Of a DNA stretch of 64,000 nt, positions 1 through 9,835 are shown piece by piece; within the stretch, counting starts at the first letter, position 1; the number at the start of each line of letters is the position of its first letter. The notes beneath the pieces were generated by a model that was not told the DNA's origin, did no database searches, and saw only the letters and a program-made list of their open reading frames with translations. Location: the NCBI GenBank assembly GCA_963932145.1, contig OZ010600.1:52577326-52641325 (forward strand), written 5' to 3'. A program made the translations under genes and the position numbers. This stretch comes from Acanthosepion lycidas. Taxonomy: Eukaryota > Mollusca > Cephalopoda > Sepiida > Sepiidae.

Positions 1-350
1 AACATATCAGATAAAATGGATAACAGTGTCAAAGCAATACTTCAGCAAATGTAAACATGTGCAAATGAAGATGAACGTAAATTAGAGAGAGGAAAAAATA
101 AGAGCATTGTTAATTATTCATTTCTGTGTATTTGTAGATTTTAAGCGGCTCACACATAGTGAATGATATTTTGCCGTTTATGTACGAGGAAAAGTAAAAA
201 ATTATCCACACTTCCACCATAACATATCTTTAGACAAGAATGCAGATAATCTTTGACCTTTCTTCATAGCAACAGAAAGAATCTAGGCTACAGAAGGCAG
301 TCTAAAGGAGCTTACCTGTACCGTTAACGTTAAACAAAGGCTTTTGAGAA
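1..350 (+). repeat. Interspersed repeat Z, copy 1 (partial at window edge)
   Basis: This segment aligns base for base, with gaps, to 58430-58690 on the same strand: shared words include AAGCAATAC, CAGC.ATGTAAAC and GATTTTAAG.GGC. A related piece in inverse orientation lies at 1296-1345. No coding frame or terminal repeat is visible, so the family is unknown. The copy continues to the insertion point of the SINE at 365, where the sequence GTAGTCCTACCA matches 58403-58412. Confidence 0.55.
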
Positions 351-364
351 TGTAGTCCTACCAG

Positions 365-659
365 AAGGAAAGGTGGAGTAATGGATAGCAGCATGGATTG
401 AGGAATCGGTAGAGCCGAGTTTGAATTCCAATCAAATCCATTACATTGACTTATGTGCTAATACGCTTGGGAAAGGTATGAATCCTCTTCTTCTCCCCCC
501 AGCTATGGGTAAATAGCAGAACAGACTGGGTCCTATAGCCTTGGTCTACCGCAGAAATTCATGGCAACCTACTGCGGGAAAAAAATCTCCCTCGTCAGTC
601 ATGTATCAAAAGATACATGATCGCCTAAGCGTGTATCACACATGGCACATAACTGACTG
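365..659 (+). mobile_element. C-group tRNA-type SINE, complete, with target-site duplication
   Basis: A short retroposon with a tRNA-like head: an A-box-like GTGGAGTAATGGATAGC at about 373 and a B-box-like GAGTTTGAATTCC at about 417. The body contains the core CAGCTATGGGTAAATAG (about 500) and the 3-prime part contains a small hairpin ATGTATC/GATACAT. It is bounded by an 11-bp direct repeat AGTCCTACCAG at 354-364 and 660-670, which fits a target-site duplication. It lacks the 5S-like head found in the copies at 690-1300 and 12570. Transcription by RNA polymerase III would be expected from the tRNA-like boxes. Confidence 0.75.
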
Positions 660-689
660 AGTCCTACCAGGTATTTTACAGTCATGATT

Positions 690-1300
690 GATTGATTTGT
701 TTTTTATGGCTTATCAACCCTTTGCCTATTATTTAAAGCCAGAAAATATTTTTAGATAGTAAGAATTTTTTTTAAATAATAATGGTTTAGTGATACAACT
801 CTTACTAATTACTCCATAGCTAGGAGGAGAAGTGGATTCACACTGTTATGGTAATTTACCCATGCATGCATGGACTCTCCCAGCTAAAAAAAAGGAGCAG
901 GTACTGCCTTTAGGAGATGAAAGTTTCCAGCAGTCAGCTCTGACAGTCGGGTCGAACATTCTTGCTGTAACACTCTCGTTTGTATATGTTTGTATTATTG
1001 TTTCTGTTGATATATTTGTTTAACTCAATTCATCTCTTTATGGCTTTATTCCTGGCCCTAACAAGGCCACAACACATACCTTTCCCAAGGGTATTTGTGC
1101 GTAAGTGAATATAACGAACCGATTTGAAACTTGGCTTTTTGATTAACAATTCCAAGCCATTATCCTTTACACCACCCACACATCCAAGCTTACAGCAGCT
1201 AGCATCTCCAAGTGGTTACCCATCTAGGTACTGACCAGGCTTGATGTTGCTTAGCCTTGGTGATCATACAGAAACTAGTGTTTCAATGTGATGTGACCAT
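690..1300 (-). mobile_element. C-group SINE with 5S rRNA-like head, minus strand, interrupted
   Basis: Read on the minus strand from 1300, the order is a 5S-like head (1183-1300), a tRNA-like head (GTGGTGTAAAGGATAATGGC, about 1170-1150), the body with CCTTGGGAAAGGTATG (about 1090-1073), and then, after about 225 bp of unrelated DNA (842-1068), the rest of the body (TAGCTATGG, about 820) and a tail at 840-695. The tail ends in a segment related to GGGTTGATAAGCCATAAA. This is the longest C-group copy and shows the complete part order. Confidence 0.65.
1183..1300 (-). ncRNA. 5S rRNA-derived head of SINE
   Basis: On the minus strand the sequence follows eukaryotic 5S rRNA almost end to end. It has counterparts of GATCTCGGAAGCTAAGCAGG (here GATCACCAAGGCTAAGCAAC), CTGGTTAGTACTTGGATGGG (here CTGGTCAGTACCTAGATGGG) and GGTGCTGTAGGCTT (here GCTGCTGTAAGCTT). 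It is fused directly to a tRNA-like segment and is too diverged to be a functional 5S gene. The second copy at 12570-12682 has the same junction. Confidence 0.75.
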
Positions 1301-1454
1301 AAACCTAGGTTACGGTCAGGGAAAATGCATGAATTCTAATCCATCCATAAAAATTTACCTGTGGATAGTGCTACCAGTCACTGAGTTGGTGCAACCAAAG
1401 AAAAATTTGTATTTACTTTCTTGTTGGAAGGTTTATTCATTTTTTTTACCCAAT

Positions 1455-2165
1455 TGAGAGCCACTCAAAGTAGAGGACTACTGCATGGAGTTGTATTAGC
1501 ATGAGAAAGGGCAAAAAGTGAAGTTCTTGAGGTAGGAAAGATAACAGCTAATTCTAGATATGCAGAGGTCAAGATTTAATAAGTGAATAACATTTCAGAG
1601 TTCAAGCAGAGATGTTAGAAGTATAACGTTGAAGCAGGCTTCAGAAGAACCTGGAAAGCCAATCCTAAACAGGAAACAAGGGATAAACTGCTACTCCTGT
1701 TCAAAACAGCAGGAAGAACTGTGATCCAGACAATTGAGACATTAGAAGTATAGAGTTGAAGCAGACTTTAGAAGGAACCGGGATCTCAATCCTAAACTGG
1801 AAACAAGGGACAAAATTCTACTCCTGTTCAAAAGATCAAGACTGTGATCCAGACAATGGAGACATTAGAAGTATAGAGTTGAAGTAGACTTTAGAAGGAA
1901 CTGGGAACCCAATCCTAAACAGTAAACAAGGGATAAACCTCTACTCCTGATCAAAAGACCATAGGGAACGAGTACGAACCAGATGATAGGAGAACCTATC
2001 TATTCCTATTGGAGGTGGAGAAAAAAAAAAATAGTGAAGAAATTTCAGAGTTCAGGCAGAAGCGTTAGAAGTAGAGAGTTGAAGTAGGCTACAAGAAACT
2101 AGCAACAAATGATAAACCTCTAATCCTGTTCAAAAGACTGAAGTGGAGTGTGAACCAGATGATAT
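1455..2165 (+). repeat. R4 interspersed repeat with internal ~125-bp tandem units
   Basis: It starts at a conserved head (CACTCAAAGTAGAGGA) and then runs through about four imperfect units of roughly 125 bp, each carrying ACATTAGAAGTATAGAGTTG, AATCCTAAAC.GG.AACAAG and CTCCTGTTCAAAAGA. Other copies are at 22255-22420 (head only), 25985-26405 (head plus two units) and, inverted, 37355-37470. No polymerase or transposase reading frame is recognisable. The unit number varies between copies. Confidence 0.6.
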
Positions 2166-2556
2166 GTTTATGGTATGTCTGTTTTGTTTTTCTTGGATAA
2201 GCATTGTTATAATAGTTATGCTCAAGTGAGCCTTGCGCTGAGTTGGAACAACCAAAAAAGGCTTGACTTCATAGGTTAAGGTTTTGGAAGCTATTTGTGA
2301 ACACCATGCACTGGAAAGTGGAAAGACAGAATCAGTTGTCAGTGATTTGGTGAAACTAATGTGTCCCAGCAGGGCCTATCATTAGAATCACAGAATCAGA
2401 GATAAACTCGATAACAAATTAATCCTGAGAACCATTGCTTTATCTTTCCTCTGATATCCTCATAATCTGGTATTCTTAACTCCTCTTCTTACATTCATAC
2501 AATAGCCTCATTTAACAACCCTCTACCATGAGTAGCTCTTGGGACTTGAATTGGTG

Positions 2557-2562
<6 letters not shown>

Positions 2563-2591
<29 letters not shown>
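2563..2591. repeat. (TA)n microsatellite
   Basis: A pure alternating TA run of about 29 bp. Confidence 0.95.
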
Positions 2592-2593
<2 letters not shown>

Positions 2594-2611
2594 AGTGGTT
2601 TAAAATTATTC

Positions 2612-2652
2612 ATACAGCCGATTCCAACAATCATTTGAAGATTTTGGAATCG
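2612..2652. repeat. Short hairpin CAGCCGATTCCAA / TTGGAATCGGTCTG
   Basis: A 13-bp imperfect inverted repeat with a loop of about 15 nt. No family is recognised; the flanks on the right to about 2900 are pyrimidine-rich like the block at 3120. Confidence 0.5.
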
Positions 2653-3119
2653 GTCTGTATAGGATTAAGGAAACCTTCTCTCTGCCGGCAGAAGGAATTT
2701 GTAAAGTCTCTTAATCTGTTGGGGGATACTTTATTTTAACTGTCCCTCACTTATTTATTTACACGTTATTTCCCCTTCCCTCGTTACAAGTATATACACT
2801 TGTTTGTTATTTTAACGTGTTCCCCCTTTTTTGCTCTTTATTGTCGTTACTATTCTTTTCATTAATTAATTATCCAACGATTACCTCCTGATGAGATGTT
2901 GGTTGAAAGGGCCTTAGAGACTTTTAAAATTAAAATCAATACATTCCTTGTTTTTAAAATTATATATAAATTTTGTACCTCTAAACATTTGTTTATATAT
3001 ATATATATATATATATATAGATAATATTAGTGGTAAATATACATATTTACATATATACATATATATAGATAATATTAGTGGTAAATATACATATTTTACA
3101 TATTTTCTCAATTACACAG

Positions 3120-3545
3120 CGTCCCTTTCAATTTTAATTTCACCCGCCCCATCTTTCTCCCCCACCACTTCTTTCCTTACCTCTCCCTCCTTCTTTTTCT
3201 GATCTTTAACATCAGATCGTCCATGGTATGTGTATGTCACCACGAAATGTATCTTTAATGTATTTGACATCCGACAACATTCATTTTCCCCCTTCCACTC
3301 ACACCTAGTTGTAAAAAAACCCTCTCTGTTAAGTTTTAATCTCCCAAATTCTCTCGTATGTTACCCCTCTCTTTAGAACTAACATTCGTCCCACACTCTC
3401 ATATTCACTCTCTCTAAATTCTATTTTTATTTCCGGAGTTGTTCTTTTTCGTTTTCTTTTTGAATTTGTAGGTCTGATGAATTGGATCGTATTTACGATT
3501 CCAATGGAATAAATTATGACCATGGAATATTAGTGTTTAAGCCTT
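3120..3545 (+). mobile_element. Penelope-like/retrozyme-like repeat end, plus strand
   Basis: A strongly pyrimidine-rich tract (C/T runs such as TCTTTCTCCCCCACCACTTC) of about 340 bp leads into a hammerhead-like motif at 3468-3520 and then a short tail ending near a (TA)n run. The same order is seen on the minus strand at 3830-3600 and on the plus strand at 60480-60925. Hammerhead motifs are known from Penelope-like element ends and from retrozymes; assigning this family to either is inference, as no reverse-transcriptase frame is present. Confidence 0.45.
3468..3520 (+). ncRNA. Hammerhead-ribozyme-like motif, copy 1 (degenerate)
   Basis: CTGATGA at 3474-3480 is followed by a perfect-looking stem II (ATTGGATCGTA with TACGATTCCAAT, minor bulge), then GGAATAAATTATGACC. 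The GAAA box is imperfect and the base before the expected cleavage point is G, so it is probably inactive. Stem II differs in sequence from the other two copies but keeps pairing, which points to selection on RNA structure in the family. Confidence 0.45.
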
Positions 3546-3547
3546 TT

Positions 3548-3592
<45 letters not shown>
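3546..3592. repeat. (TA)n microsatellite between two inverted ribozyme-bearing repeats
   Basis: About 40 bp of alternating TA separating the plus-strand copy ending at 3545 from the minus-strand copy starting at 3600. Confidence 0.95.
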
Positions 3593-3597
<5 letters not shown>

Positions 3598-3599
3598 AT

Positions 3600-3830
3600 A
3601 ATTAAGAAAGAGACAACCTTAAGGTTCCATGACTATAAGTTATTTCCCCAGAAAAAATATTTTTCCTGGTTCATCAGGTCACATCTCTAGTTACAAAGGA
3701 ATTTTTTTTCTTTTATTTTTTAATACAAGTTTTCGAGGGATAGTTTGAGATTGATATAAGGTGACAGAGGAGGTGGTATCTAAATTAGAAATGGAAGGTA
3801 GGGATAGGGTTGTTTTTAAACCATATATAT
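3600..3830 (-). mobile_element. Penelope-like/retrozyme-like repeat end, minus strand
   Basis: Minus-strand partner of the block at 3120-3545. From 3830 downward it runs through a C/T-rich tract (CTAATTTAGATACCACCTCC) that aligns with 60690-60780, then the hammerhead-like motif (3682-3629) and the tail CCTTAAGGTTGTCT, which also follows the motif at 60878. Confidence 0.45.
3629..3682 (-). ncRNA. Hammerhead-ribozyme-like motif, copy 2 (best conserved)
   Basis: On the minus strand: stem I GTGAC (3682-3678), core CTGATGA (3677-3671), stem II ACCAGGAAAAA with TTTTTCTGGG, core GAAA (3646-3643), a 2-bp stem III TA/TA, a cleavage-type TA, then GTCAT closing stem I with one G-T wobble. This is the type-I order with the very short stem III known from Penelope-like elements. 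One departure: the pair next to the core in stem II is A opposite G instead of G-C, so activity is uncertain. Confidence 0.5.
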
Positions 3831-3954
3831 ATATATAGACAGAAGGTAAACTTTTCTTTACCAATGCTTTTCCTCCCCAGAGAGACTTTATTAAAGTAAA
3901 TGTAAGGATTTTATTTTGTAACATGTATTTATAAACAGAAGTAAAGTAGAGGAA

Positions 3955-4050
3955 AGTGTGTAAGTCAACGTAAATCATAGAGGATGCTAAGTGATGTAAT
4001 TTAATGCATAATAAACGAATAAAGTGAATAAATGTTTTTATTGTTGTTGT
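3955..4050 (+). repeat. Direct repeat, left member
   Basis: It shares with 4675-4768 the ordered words GATGCTAA.TGATGT, ATTTAATG, AATAAA.GAA and AGTGAATAAATGTT.TTATTGTT. Spacing is about 715 bp. The pair may be ends of an old element, but no domain is visible between them. Confidence 0.55.
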
Positions 4051-4385
4051 TGAACGTTTAATTTTCTTAATTTAATTGGAAAACTTAAGAAATGGTCTAC
4101 AACAGTTTATGGCAAATAAAGGCTACCGTGTAGAGGATGTCACTTTAAAAAACAAATGAATAACTGTAGACCTTTGTTTAAACAACAGTGAAATAATTTT
4201 TTAATGGCAGTTACTTTGGTCTTTTTGTTAACCTTCAAAATGTGGGAGGTATTTCTGCTGTACCCTGTATATATTTTTTTTCTTGGTAAATACCCATATT
4301 TGAGTAGATACTGTTTTATTTTAAATGGTATTCATTTCGTCTACCAGCCTGCATACTTGAGAAAACTTATTAAATAAAATGTGCC

Positions 4386-4475
4386 CTTCAGCAGGATTCA
4401 AACCCAAGTCCCCCTTTGCAGGAGAAACCACCATCTGATCCAGCATTCTTTAACTGCTCTCAATCAAGCAAGGTT
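4386..4475 (-). repeat. tRNA-like sequence (probable SINE head or tRNA pseudogene)
   Basis: On the minus strand it has a good B-box context, GGGTTTGAATCCTGC, and an upstream A-box-like GAGCAGTTAAAGAATGCTGG with the spacing of a tRNA with a long variable arm. The acceptor ends do not pair well, so it is not called as a tRNA gene. Confidence 0.35.
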
Positions 4476-4674
4476 CTATTGGCCTTTAAAGCACACTCAT
4501 CCAGATTTTCTCAAAAGGCATATTAGCTAACTTTTGTATTCAAAAAGTAAACAAAACAATTTCTAAAGAATTAATGGATTTCTTATTTTTTAATTAGATA
4601 TATTTTTTATTACTTCAAACATTATTTTTAGGGAATACCCATATGTGAAGCTCTTCAAATATGGGTATCGGCTT

Positions 4675-4768
4675 AAGGCCAACTGAAATCAAGGTAAACT
4701 ATGGAAGATGCTAATTGATGTGATTTAATGTCTAATAAATGAAAGTGAATAAATGTTGTTATTGTTCA
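4675..4768 (+). repeat. Direct repeat, right member
   Basis: Right-hand member of the pair with 3955-4050; it ends exactly where the SINE at 4766 begins. Confidence 0.55.
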
Positions 4769-5112
4769 AGGACACATAGCACTGTGGATAAAAGTGTTGA
4801 TCAAAGTAATGCAGTGACTTGACCCAAAGAGTTGTGAGTTCAATACTTGGCCACAGCAGAAGTGAACAAAAAATTGGAGAGTTAAGTTACTGAAGGGAAA
4901 TAACTGAAACTGAGATATCCAGAAAAGGCATGGCATGTGGAACAAGAACAGTCTACCTCAGTGGACTAAATAGAGGGTTCATGTCAAAATTCTAACATAT
5001 ATCAACTGAAGAAAGGCCAGAGCATAAATTGGTTGAAACTTGGTGAATATGACAATAAAGATGAGGACAACAGTCTAAACAATGTAAATAGTGTTGTTGT
5101 TGTTGTTGCTGG
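4766..5112 (+). mobile_element. B-group tRNA-derived SINE
   Basis: The head has AGCACTGTGGATAAAAG (A-box region) and GAGTTGTGAGTTCAATACTT (B-box region), followed by a body with AGGCATGGCATGTGGAAC and a 3-prime part AAAGATGAGGACAACAGTCT. It ends in GTAAATAGTGTTG and a (GTT)n tail. The same order is found at 11151, 17876, 38955 and 43025. This resembles the tRNA-derived SINEs known from octopus (OR-type), but the exact family cannot be named without a library. Confidence 0.75.
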
Positions 5113-5644
5113 ATTTTTATTTTCTTATATGTTTATATATATTTGTATATATATATTTATATTTAACAAAATATATTGGTAAAGAAAAGTTTTCCTTTCA
5201 TCTTTATTCCTATTGTCTTTTTGCAGATAGGCTTCATTTATTTAATATATAATTATAGTGATTTTCCAAGCGTAGCTTAGATGTGGCATAGGGCCGAAAT
5301 TAGGGGGTACCCAGTGAGGATATAACTCACTACACAGTTGTAAATGTTCTAGCAAGCCAAGCTTGCTAACCATTACAGCACCTCGAGGTGCTCCTTTAAT
5401 ATATGATTATATCTTAATTTTTATACACAGACACACACACAGGTACATATGTCATGACAATAAAAAAGATCGTGCATGCAGCCATGCCACCCCCCACCCC
5501 ACAAAAAATGCAAAAAATAGAAAAGACATGTAAAATTAAACAAAAAGAGTTACTAAATACATACTTTTAGACTAAGAATTAAGAATTCTACCAATTTAGT
5601 TATACAGAGAAAAGGCCCTATTTCCAACACAATTACATAGCCAT

Positions 5645-6310
5645 ATCATTTTTTTTTTAATCATTTCACCCCAAGCAAGGCAGTAAAGCCACTAAGATAC
5701 AAGTGCTTAAATAGTATGAAAGAACAAGAAAAAAGAGAAGCATTATTAAGGAGTGAGAACAATATATGAGTAATCAAGAAAACAGTAGATAGTGATTGAC
5801 TGTTTGAAGATCAAAGTTGGTTGAAAAGCGTGTAGCCAGAAGAGAGTTCCACAAGTGAGAAGTGCGAGAAAAGAAACTGCTACCATAGAATTATGGTTAC
5901 ATTTAGCCAATTCAAACATAAAATATAGTTCAACCTTGCAACCAATCTAATACAGCACTTAAATTCATAAAGTCTAAGTCGCATAGTAAAGAGTTTATCT
6001 GAATAATTAACATGAAAGTATTTATATAAACAGCTCAAGGAAGCTACATTATGGTGTTGAGAAAGTGACTGACACCAAGATGACAGGTTGGGACCAATAA
6101 TGTTGCTGATTCTTCTTTGGATTTTATCAAGAATCTCTAAATATATAGCAGAAGCACTGGACCATATGTGGCAGCAATATTCAAAGCATGGGTGAATGGT
6201 AGACTTATAAATATGTAAGATAGATTTTGGAGAGAAAAATTGTCTAGCATGACACTGTGAACCAACTTTCTTAGCAGCAATCTTAGCAATGGAATCAATA
6301 TAATCTTTTC
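5645..6310 (-). pseudogene. LINE 3-prime end with reverse-transcriptase C-terminal remnant
   Basis: On the minus strand the decayed frame reads residues such as AIYLEILDKIQRRISNIIG, then SLSCLYKYFHVNYSDKLF and SHLWNSLL. That is the pattern of the region after the reverse-transcriptase domain in Jockey/CR1-group non-LTR retrotransposons (QRRA..I, Y...G.CS.EL, LWN.LP). It has stops and frame changes. The 3-prime end is CCTTGCTTGGGGTGAAATG followed by A-rich sequence (5680-5655). Truncated copies lie at 11483, 19497, 34880, 41110, 61735 and 63075. Confidence 0.7.
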
Positions 6311-6340
6311 ACTTTCAAAATTTCATATTTCAGAATTTTA

Positions 6341-6442
6341 TTAGGTTGGTGCAAAAATAATGACGTAATAATGTCGTTTCTTGACGTTAAAAAATACGTC
6401 AAAAAACAACATTATTACGTCATTATTTTTGCACCAACCTAA
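6341..6442. mobile_element. Palindromic mariner MITE, 102 bp
   Basis: Near-perfect inverted repeats starting TTAGGTTGGTGCAAAAATAA on both ends, flanked by TA on each side (6339-6340 and 6443-6444). The terminus is one base from that of human Hsmar1/MADE1 (TTAGGTTGGTGCAAAAGTAA), so a mariner origin is well supported. Two more copies are at 21169-21246 and 41547-41626 with the same ends but different centres. It has no coding capacity. Confidence 0.9.
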
Positions 6443-6445
6443 TAG

Positions 6446-7560
6446 CCTGAGAAGACGCAACGAGTTGCTCTCCTGGAGGTTAGTATCCGTCATGCTGATA
6501 ACACACCCAAACTTTATTTTCCATCAGGTAACAAACAATATTTCCAAACAAGCCAAAAAGATTCCACAACACTGTTTAAATCAAAATGTCTTTTCGTTGG
6601 AAATTAACATTGTAGCGGACCCCTCAAGCGCCCAGATATCACAAGAGGGTGATGAGGTCACAAGAGACCCGCTAACAATTTCGAAGACGTTAAATCTGAC
6701 AAGATGAAACAACATAGACGACAGAACGAGGATATAAGCTAATTTATTCTAGAAAAGTAATAAAGGAATAAAGGTGGTCGGAATGGTAGAGATGCATATG
6801 TTCTGGTGCAGGCATTGATGGTCGAGGTTGGTTGTTACTGGTGATCGCTGCTGGTCATGCAGATCGCTGTTGGTCGTTGCAGATAATCGCTGCTGGTCAT
6901 TGTAGTTTGAGGTTGATGTCGGTCGTTGTCGGGATGCCAACTTGACGTGTTGGGAAGGAAAGAGGAGCTGGCGTTGCGATGTTGTTCGGGCATGTCAAAA
7001 AGTCCAGTGCAGGCGTTGCGTGTCTGCCGGTCGGGTCCGATATTAGTAACCTCCCGTAATAATTACAAACGTAGTGTACGGGAAAGGTTATGGATGACGT
7101 GCAGACAGCCAGTAGGGATGGAATGCCGAGAATTGGCAAGGAGCCAGAAGTAAGAAGCGAAGTAGAGAGAGAAAACAAAGTTTCCAACTATCGTCAAGTT
7201 GGAAGACAAAAAGAAATGGGCGTAACTTAATACACAGTCCGGTGATTGACGTCCTGGCGATCGCCGACCCTAAATTTAGTGAGAAGTCACTGTCTTGTGG
7301 TAAGGGAGACTAGCAATAGAATTGGTAAGCTAACACAGTAAAGTCTATCTATAAAATGAGTAGAGCTTAACTAAAAGAAAACCAAGGCCTAAAAATGCCT
7401 AGAAGTATATTACAACTATGTTTGTAATATAACTAAACTGAAAAGGTAATTTGCTAGCCTCGGGTTAACAGCGTGTAGGGAGCACAACCGAAAGATAAAG
7501 GTCGAAATGACCTGTTCTCTTCCGGTTTAAGGAGCCAAGGAGGAGCTAACTCCAACAACA
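6446..7560. other. CpG-rich, GC-richer block; possible LTR-element fossil or regulatory region
   Basis: About 1.1 kb with roughly 50 CpG dinucleotides, far above the surroundings. It contains short degenerate repeats around GATCGCTGCTGGTCATG (6838-6905), a terminus-like TGTAGCGGACCCC at 6612 facing CCGCTAACA at 6670, and TATA-like and AATAAA-like strings. No long reading frame has a recognised domain. It begins directly at a MITE. An LTR-type fossil is one reading; a CpG-island promoter is the other. The sequence alone does not decide. Confidence 0.3.
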
Positions 7561-7837
7561 TTGCCATGTGAAATATTTGATCATTCAGAGAAAGCTAAAA
7601 CCCTATTTTTCTCAGGCCTACTTTTGGGAAAATTTTCTTATAAAAAATCCACAGATTTTGACTTTTAAAGATCAGAGTTGTGGCTGTCTTCAGGCCATTT
7701 AAATTAACCAGATACAACAACAACAGCTTGTATGGCCAGTGAATCTTCACTGGTGATTATAAGTTGGGGACTTTAAACAAATCATCTCCAACAACAACAA
7801 AGATGGTCAGTGAATCTTCGCTAATGATAAGTCTTTT

Positions 7838-8290
7838 TTCAATCACAGATTTTTTTTTGTTTACCAACTATTTAAAAGTCTTTTTTTCAACCACAGATAA
7901 TTTATGTGTACCAACTATTTAAAAGTCTTTTTTCAATCATAGGTAATTTATGTGTATCAACTATTTAAAAGTCTTTTTTTCAACCACAGATAATTTATGT
8001 GTACCAACTATTTAAAAGTCTTTTTTCAATCATAGGTAATTTATGTGTACCAACTATTTAAAAGTCTTTTTTTCAACTACAGATAATTTATGTGTACCAA
8101 CTATTTAAAAGTCTTTTTTTCAACTACAGGTAATTTATGTCTACCAACTATTTAAAAGTCTTTTTTCAACCACAGGTAATTTATGTGTACCAACTATTTA
8201 AAAGTCTTTTCTAAAATACAGTTTTTTCCTTGTATCAACTATTTAAAAGTCTTTTCTCAATCGTAGCTTTTTATTATAGACCAGTGACTA
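7838..8290 (+). repeat. 46-47-bp tandem array, about nine units
   Basis: The unit is CAACTATTTAAAAGTC, then T6-T8, CAA.CA.AGGTAATTTA and TGTGTAC. Unit starts are near 7865, 7912, 7958, 8005, 8051, 8098, 8145, 8192 and 8238. The last units are diverged. The spacing alternation comes from the T-run length. Confidence 0.9.
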
Positions 8291-8689
8291 AAAATCTTGT
8301 CTAAACCACAGTGATTTCTGTGAACCAACTATCCAAAGACTTTAATGCATCTAAAGGCTATTTTTACTTATTTTCAACTCTTGAATTCATGTACATATGT
8401 TTGTAAATACAAATGATTTAATTAACAGGCTTAACCCTATTTTCTTTGTTTTTATTTTAATCTAAACATCCAAATTGTTTAGAATTTGGACATTTGGATT
8501 TTTAATATAAAAACCTGAACCACTGAATTTTACATTGAATTTAAGCAACTTGAGTTCTAATTCTTGCACAAAATTTAAGCAATCTGGTTTTGATTACTGG
8601 TCAAAAATGTCACTCATTAAAAAATATTGTGTCTTCATCTACTTTTCTTTTCCAATGTATCATTTAAATTTGAGCTGTCTGCTCCTCAG

Positions 8690-8860
8690 AGAATGAATAC
8701 ATGACTGACCTAATGGACAGTAGGAAAAGGAGAAAAAACCTGTGTCAACCATGTCACCACAACACCGAATCTGGACCTGACCTTCCCCTGCAACTGCTAT
8801 GGCCGGATCTGCCTATCCTACACTAGAGTGGTCAGCCACCATTAAGCTTTCAGCAGAAGA
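8690..8860 (+). pseudogene. LINE ORF2 C-terminal zinc-finger remnant
   Basis: The frame reads FPCNCYGRICLSYTRVVSHH then a stop, which fits the terminal C..CGR.C.S..GL.SH motif found at the end of the polymerase protein in several animal non-LTR retrotransposons. Upstream, KRRRKNLCQPCHHNTESGPD is in the expected place but a frame change lies between the two. No reverse-transcriptase core is present in the window upstream, so it is a 5-prime truncated copy. Confidence 0.55.
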
Positions 8861-9325
8861 AGACAGCCCCTTTCTTAGATTTTCAATCGTGAAGCTAAGC
8901 CAAGAAACAAAACAGTCATTTAAAAGAGACAGTTGTAGACTTTAATAATTTGTTTTGGGGGCAGCAAGTCATAATAAAGAATTCTCTTTTAATTCCATTG
9001 AGTACAGAGAACTTTCTTTTTTATCTTTTTTTTTACTCGTGAGAATCTGTTTAGGCTGAAATATTGACAGCTGTTATAATCATGTTTTTCTTTGTTTTAT
9101 GTTCTTGTCATAGATTTTTTGTCATGATGACAGATTTTGTCCAAAAATGATGTTGTTGAGCAGGAGGATCTAACAAATGTTTAAAAGCTAACCAACAGTT
9201 CTTTCCCAAAATTCATGTGCAACACAATTTCCAAGCTTATGAATTTTTCAAAGGTTTTTAAATTAATTAATTCAGTTCACAGTTAGCTGATTACACATTT
9301 TCTATGAATTTAATTGATCCACCAA

Positions 9326-9327
9326 CA

Positions 9328-9396
<69 letters not shown>

Positions 9397-9517
9397 CTGT
9401 TCATTATCTATCTATCTCTGTTCATTATCTATCTATCTTGGTCTGTTCATTATCTATCTATCTATCTATCTATCCATCTATCTCAATCTATTCATTATCT
9501 ATCTTGGTCTGTTCATA

Positions 9518-9555
<38 letters not shown>

Positions 9556-9609
9556 TTATCTTCATTATCTCCCTATCTCAATCTATTCATTATCTCTCTT
9601 GATCTTTTC

Positions 9610-9664
<55 letters not shown>

Positions 9665-9691
9665 GTCTGTCTGTCTCTCTCTCTCTCTCTG

Positions 9692-9740
<49 letters not shown>
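9326..9740 (+). repeat. Compound microsatellite: (TATC)n, (TC)n, (TA)n
   Basis: A long imperfect TATC array with interspersed TTCATTATC variants (9326-9672), a TC/TG run (9673-9712) and a TA run (9713-9739). The open frames across it are simple-repeat artefacts. Confidence 0.95.
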
Positions 9741-9756
9741 TATTTACTATTTATAT

Positions 9757-9803
9757 ACTGTAAATAGTGTACATAATACCTCGTCTCAGAAATATAGACA
9801 GAT
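9757..9803 (+). mobile_element. B-group SINE 3-prime end remnant
   Basis: GTAAATAGTGTACATAATAC followed by CTCGTCTCAGAAATATAGAC matches, in reverse, the start of the 128-bp array at 10028 and the tail at 42858. Only the last 45 bp of the SINE remain. Confidence 0.6.

Positions 9804-9835
<32 letters not shown>

Noticed and set aside
1183-1300. Functional 5S rRNA gene
   Set aside because: Too diverged, fused to a tRNA-like SINE head and lacking a T-run terminator; a derived SINE head instead.
2894-2920. CTGATGA...GAAA resembling a hammerhead core
   Set aside because: Only about 10 nt separate the boxes, without a stem II, and the flanks do not pair.
4386-4475. True tRNA gene
   Set aside because: B-box context is good but the acceptor stem does not pair; kept only as a tRNA-like sequence.
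7838-8290. CRISPR-like array
   Set aside because: Contiguous 46-47-bp tandem units without unique spacers, in a eukaryotic context.
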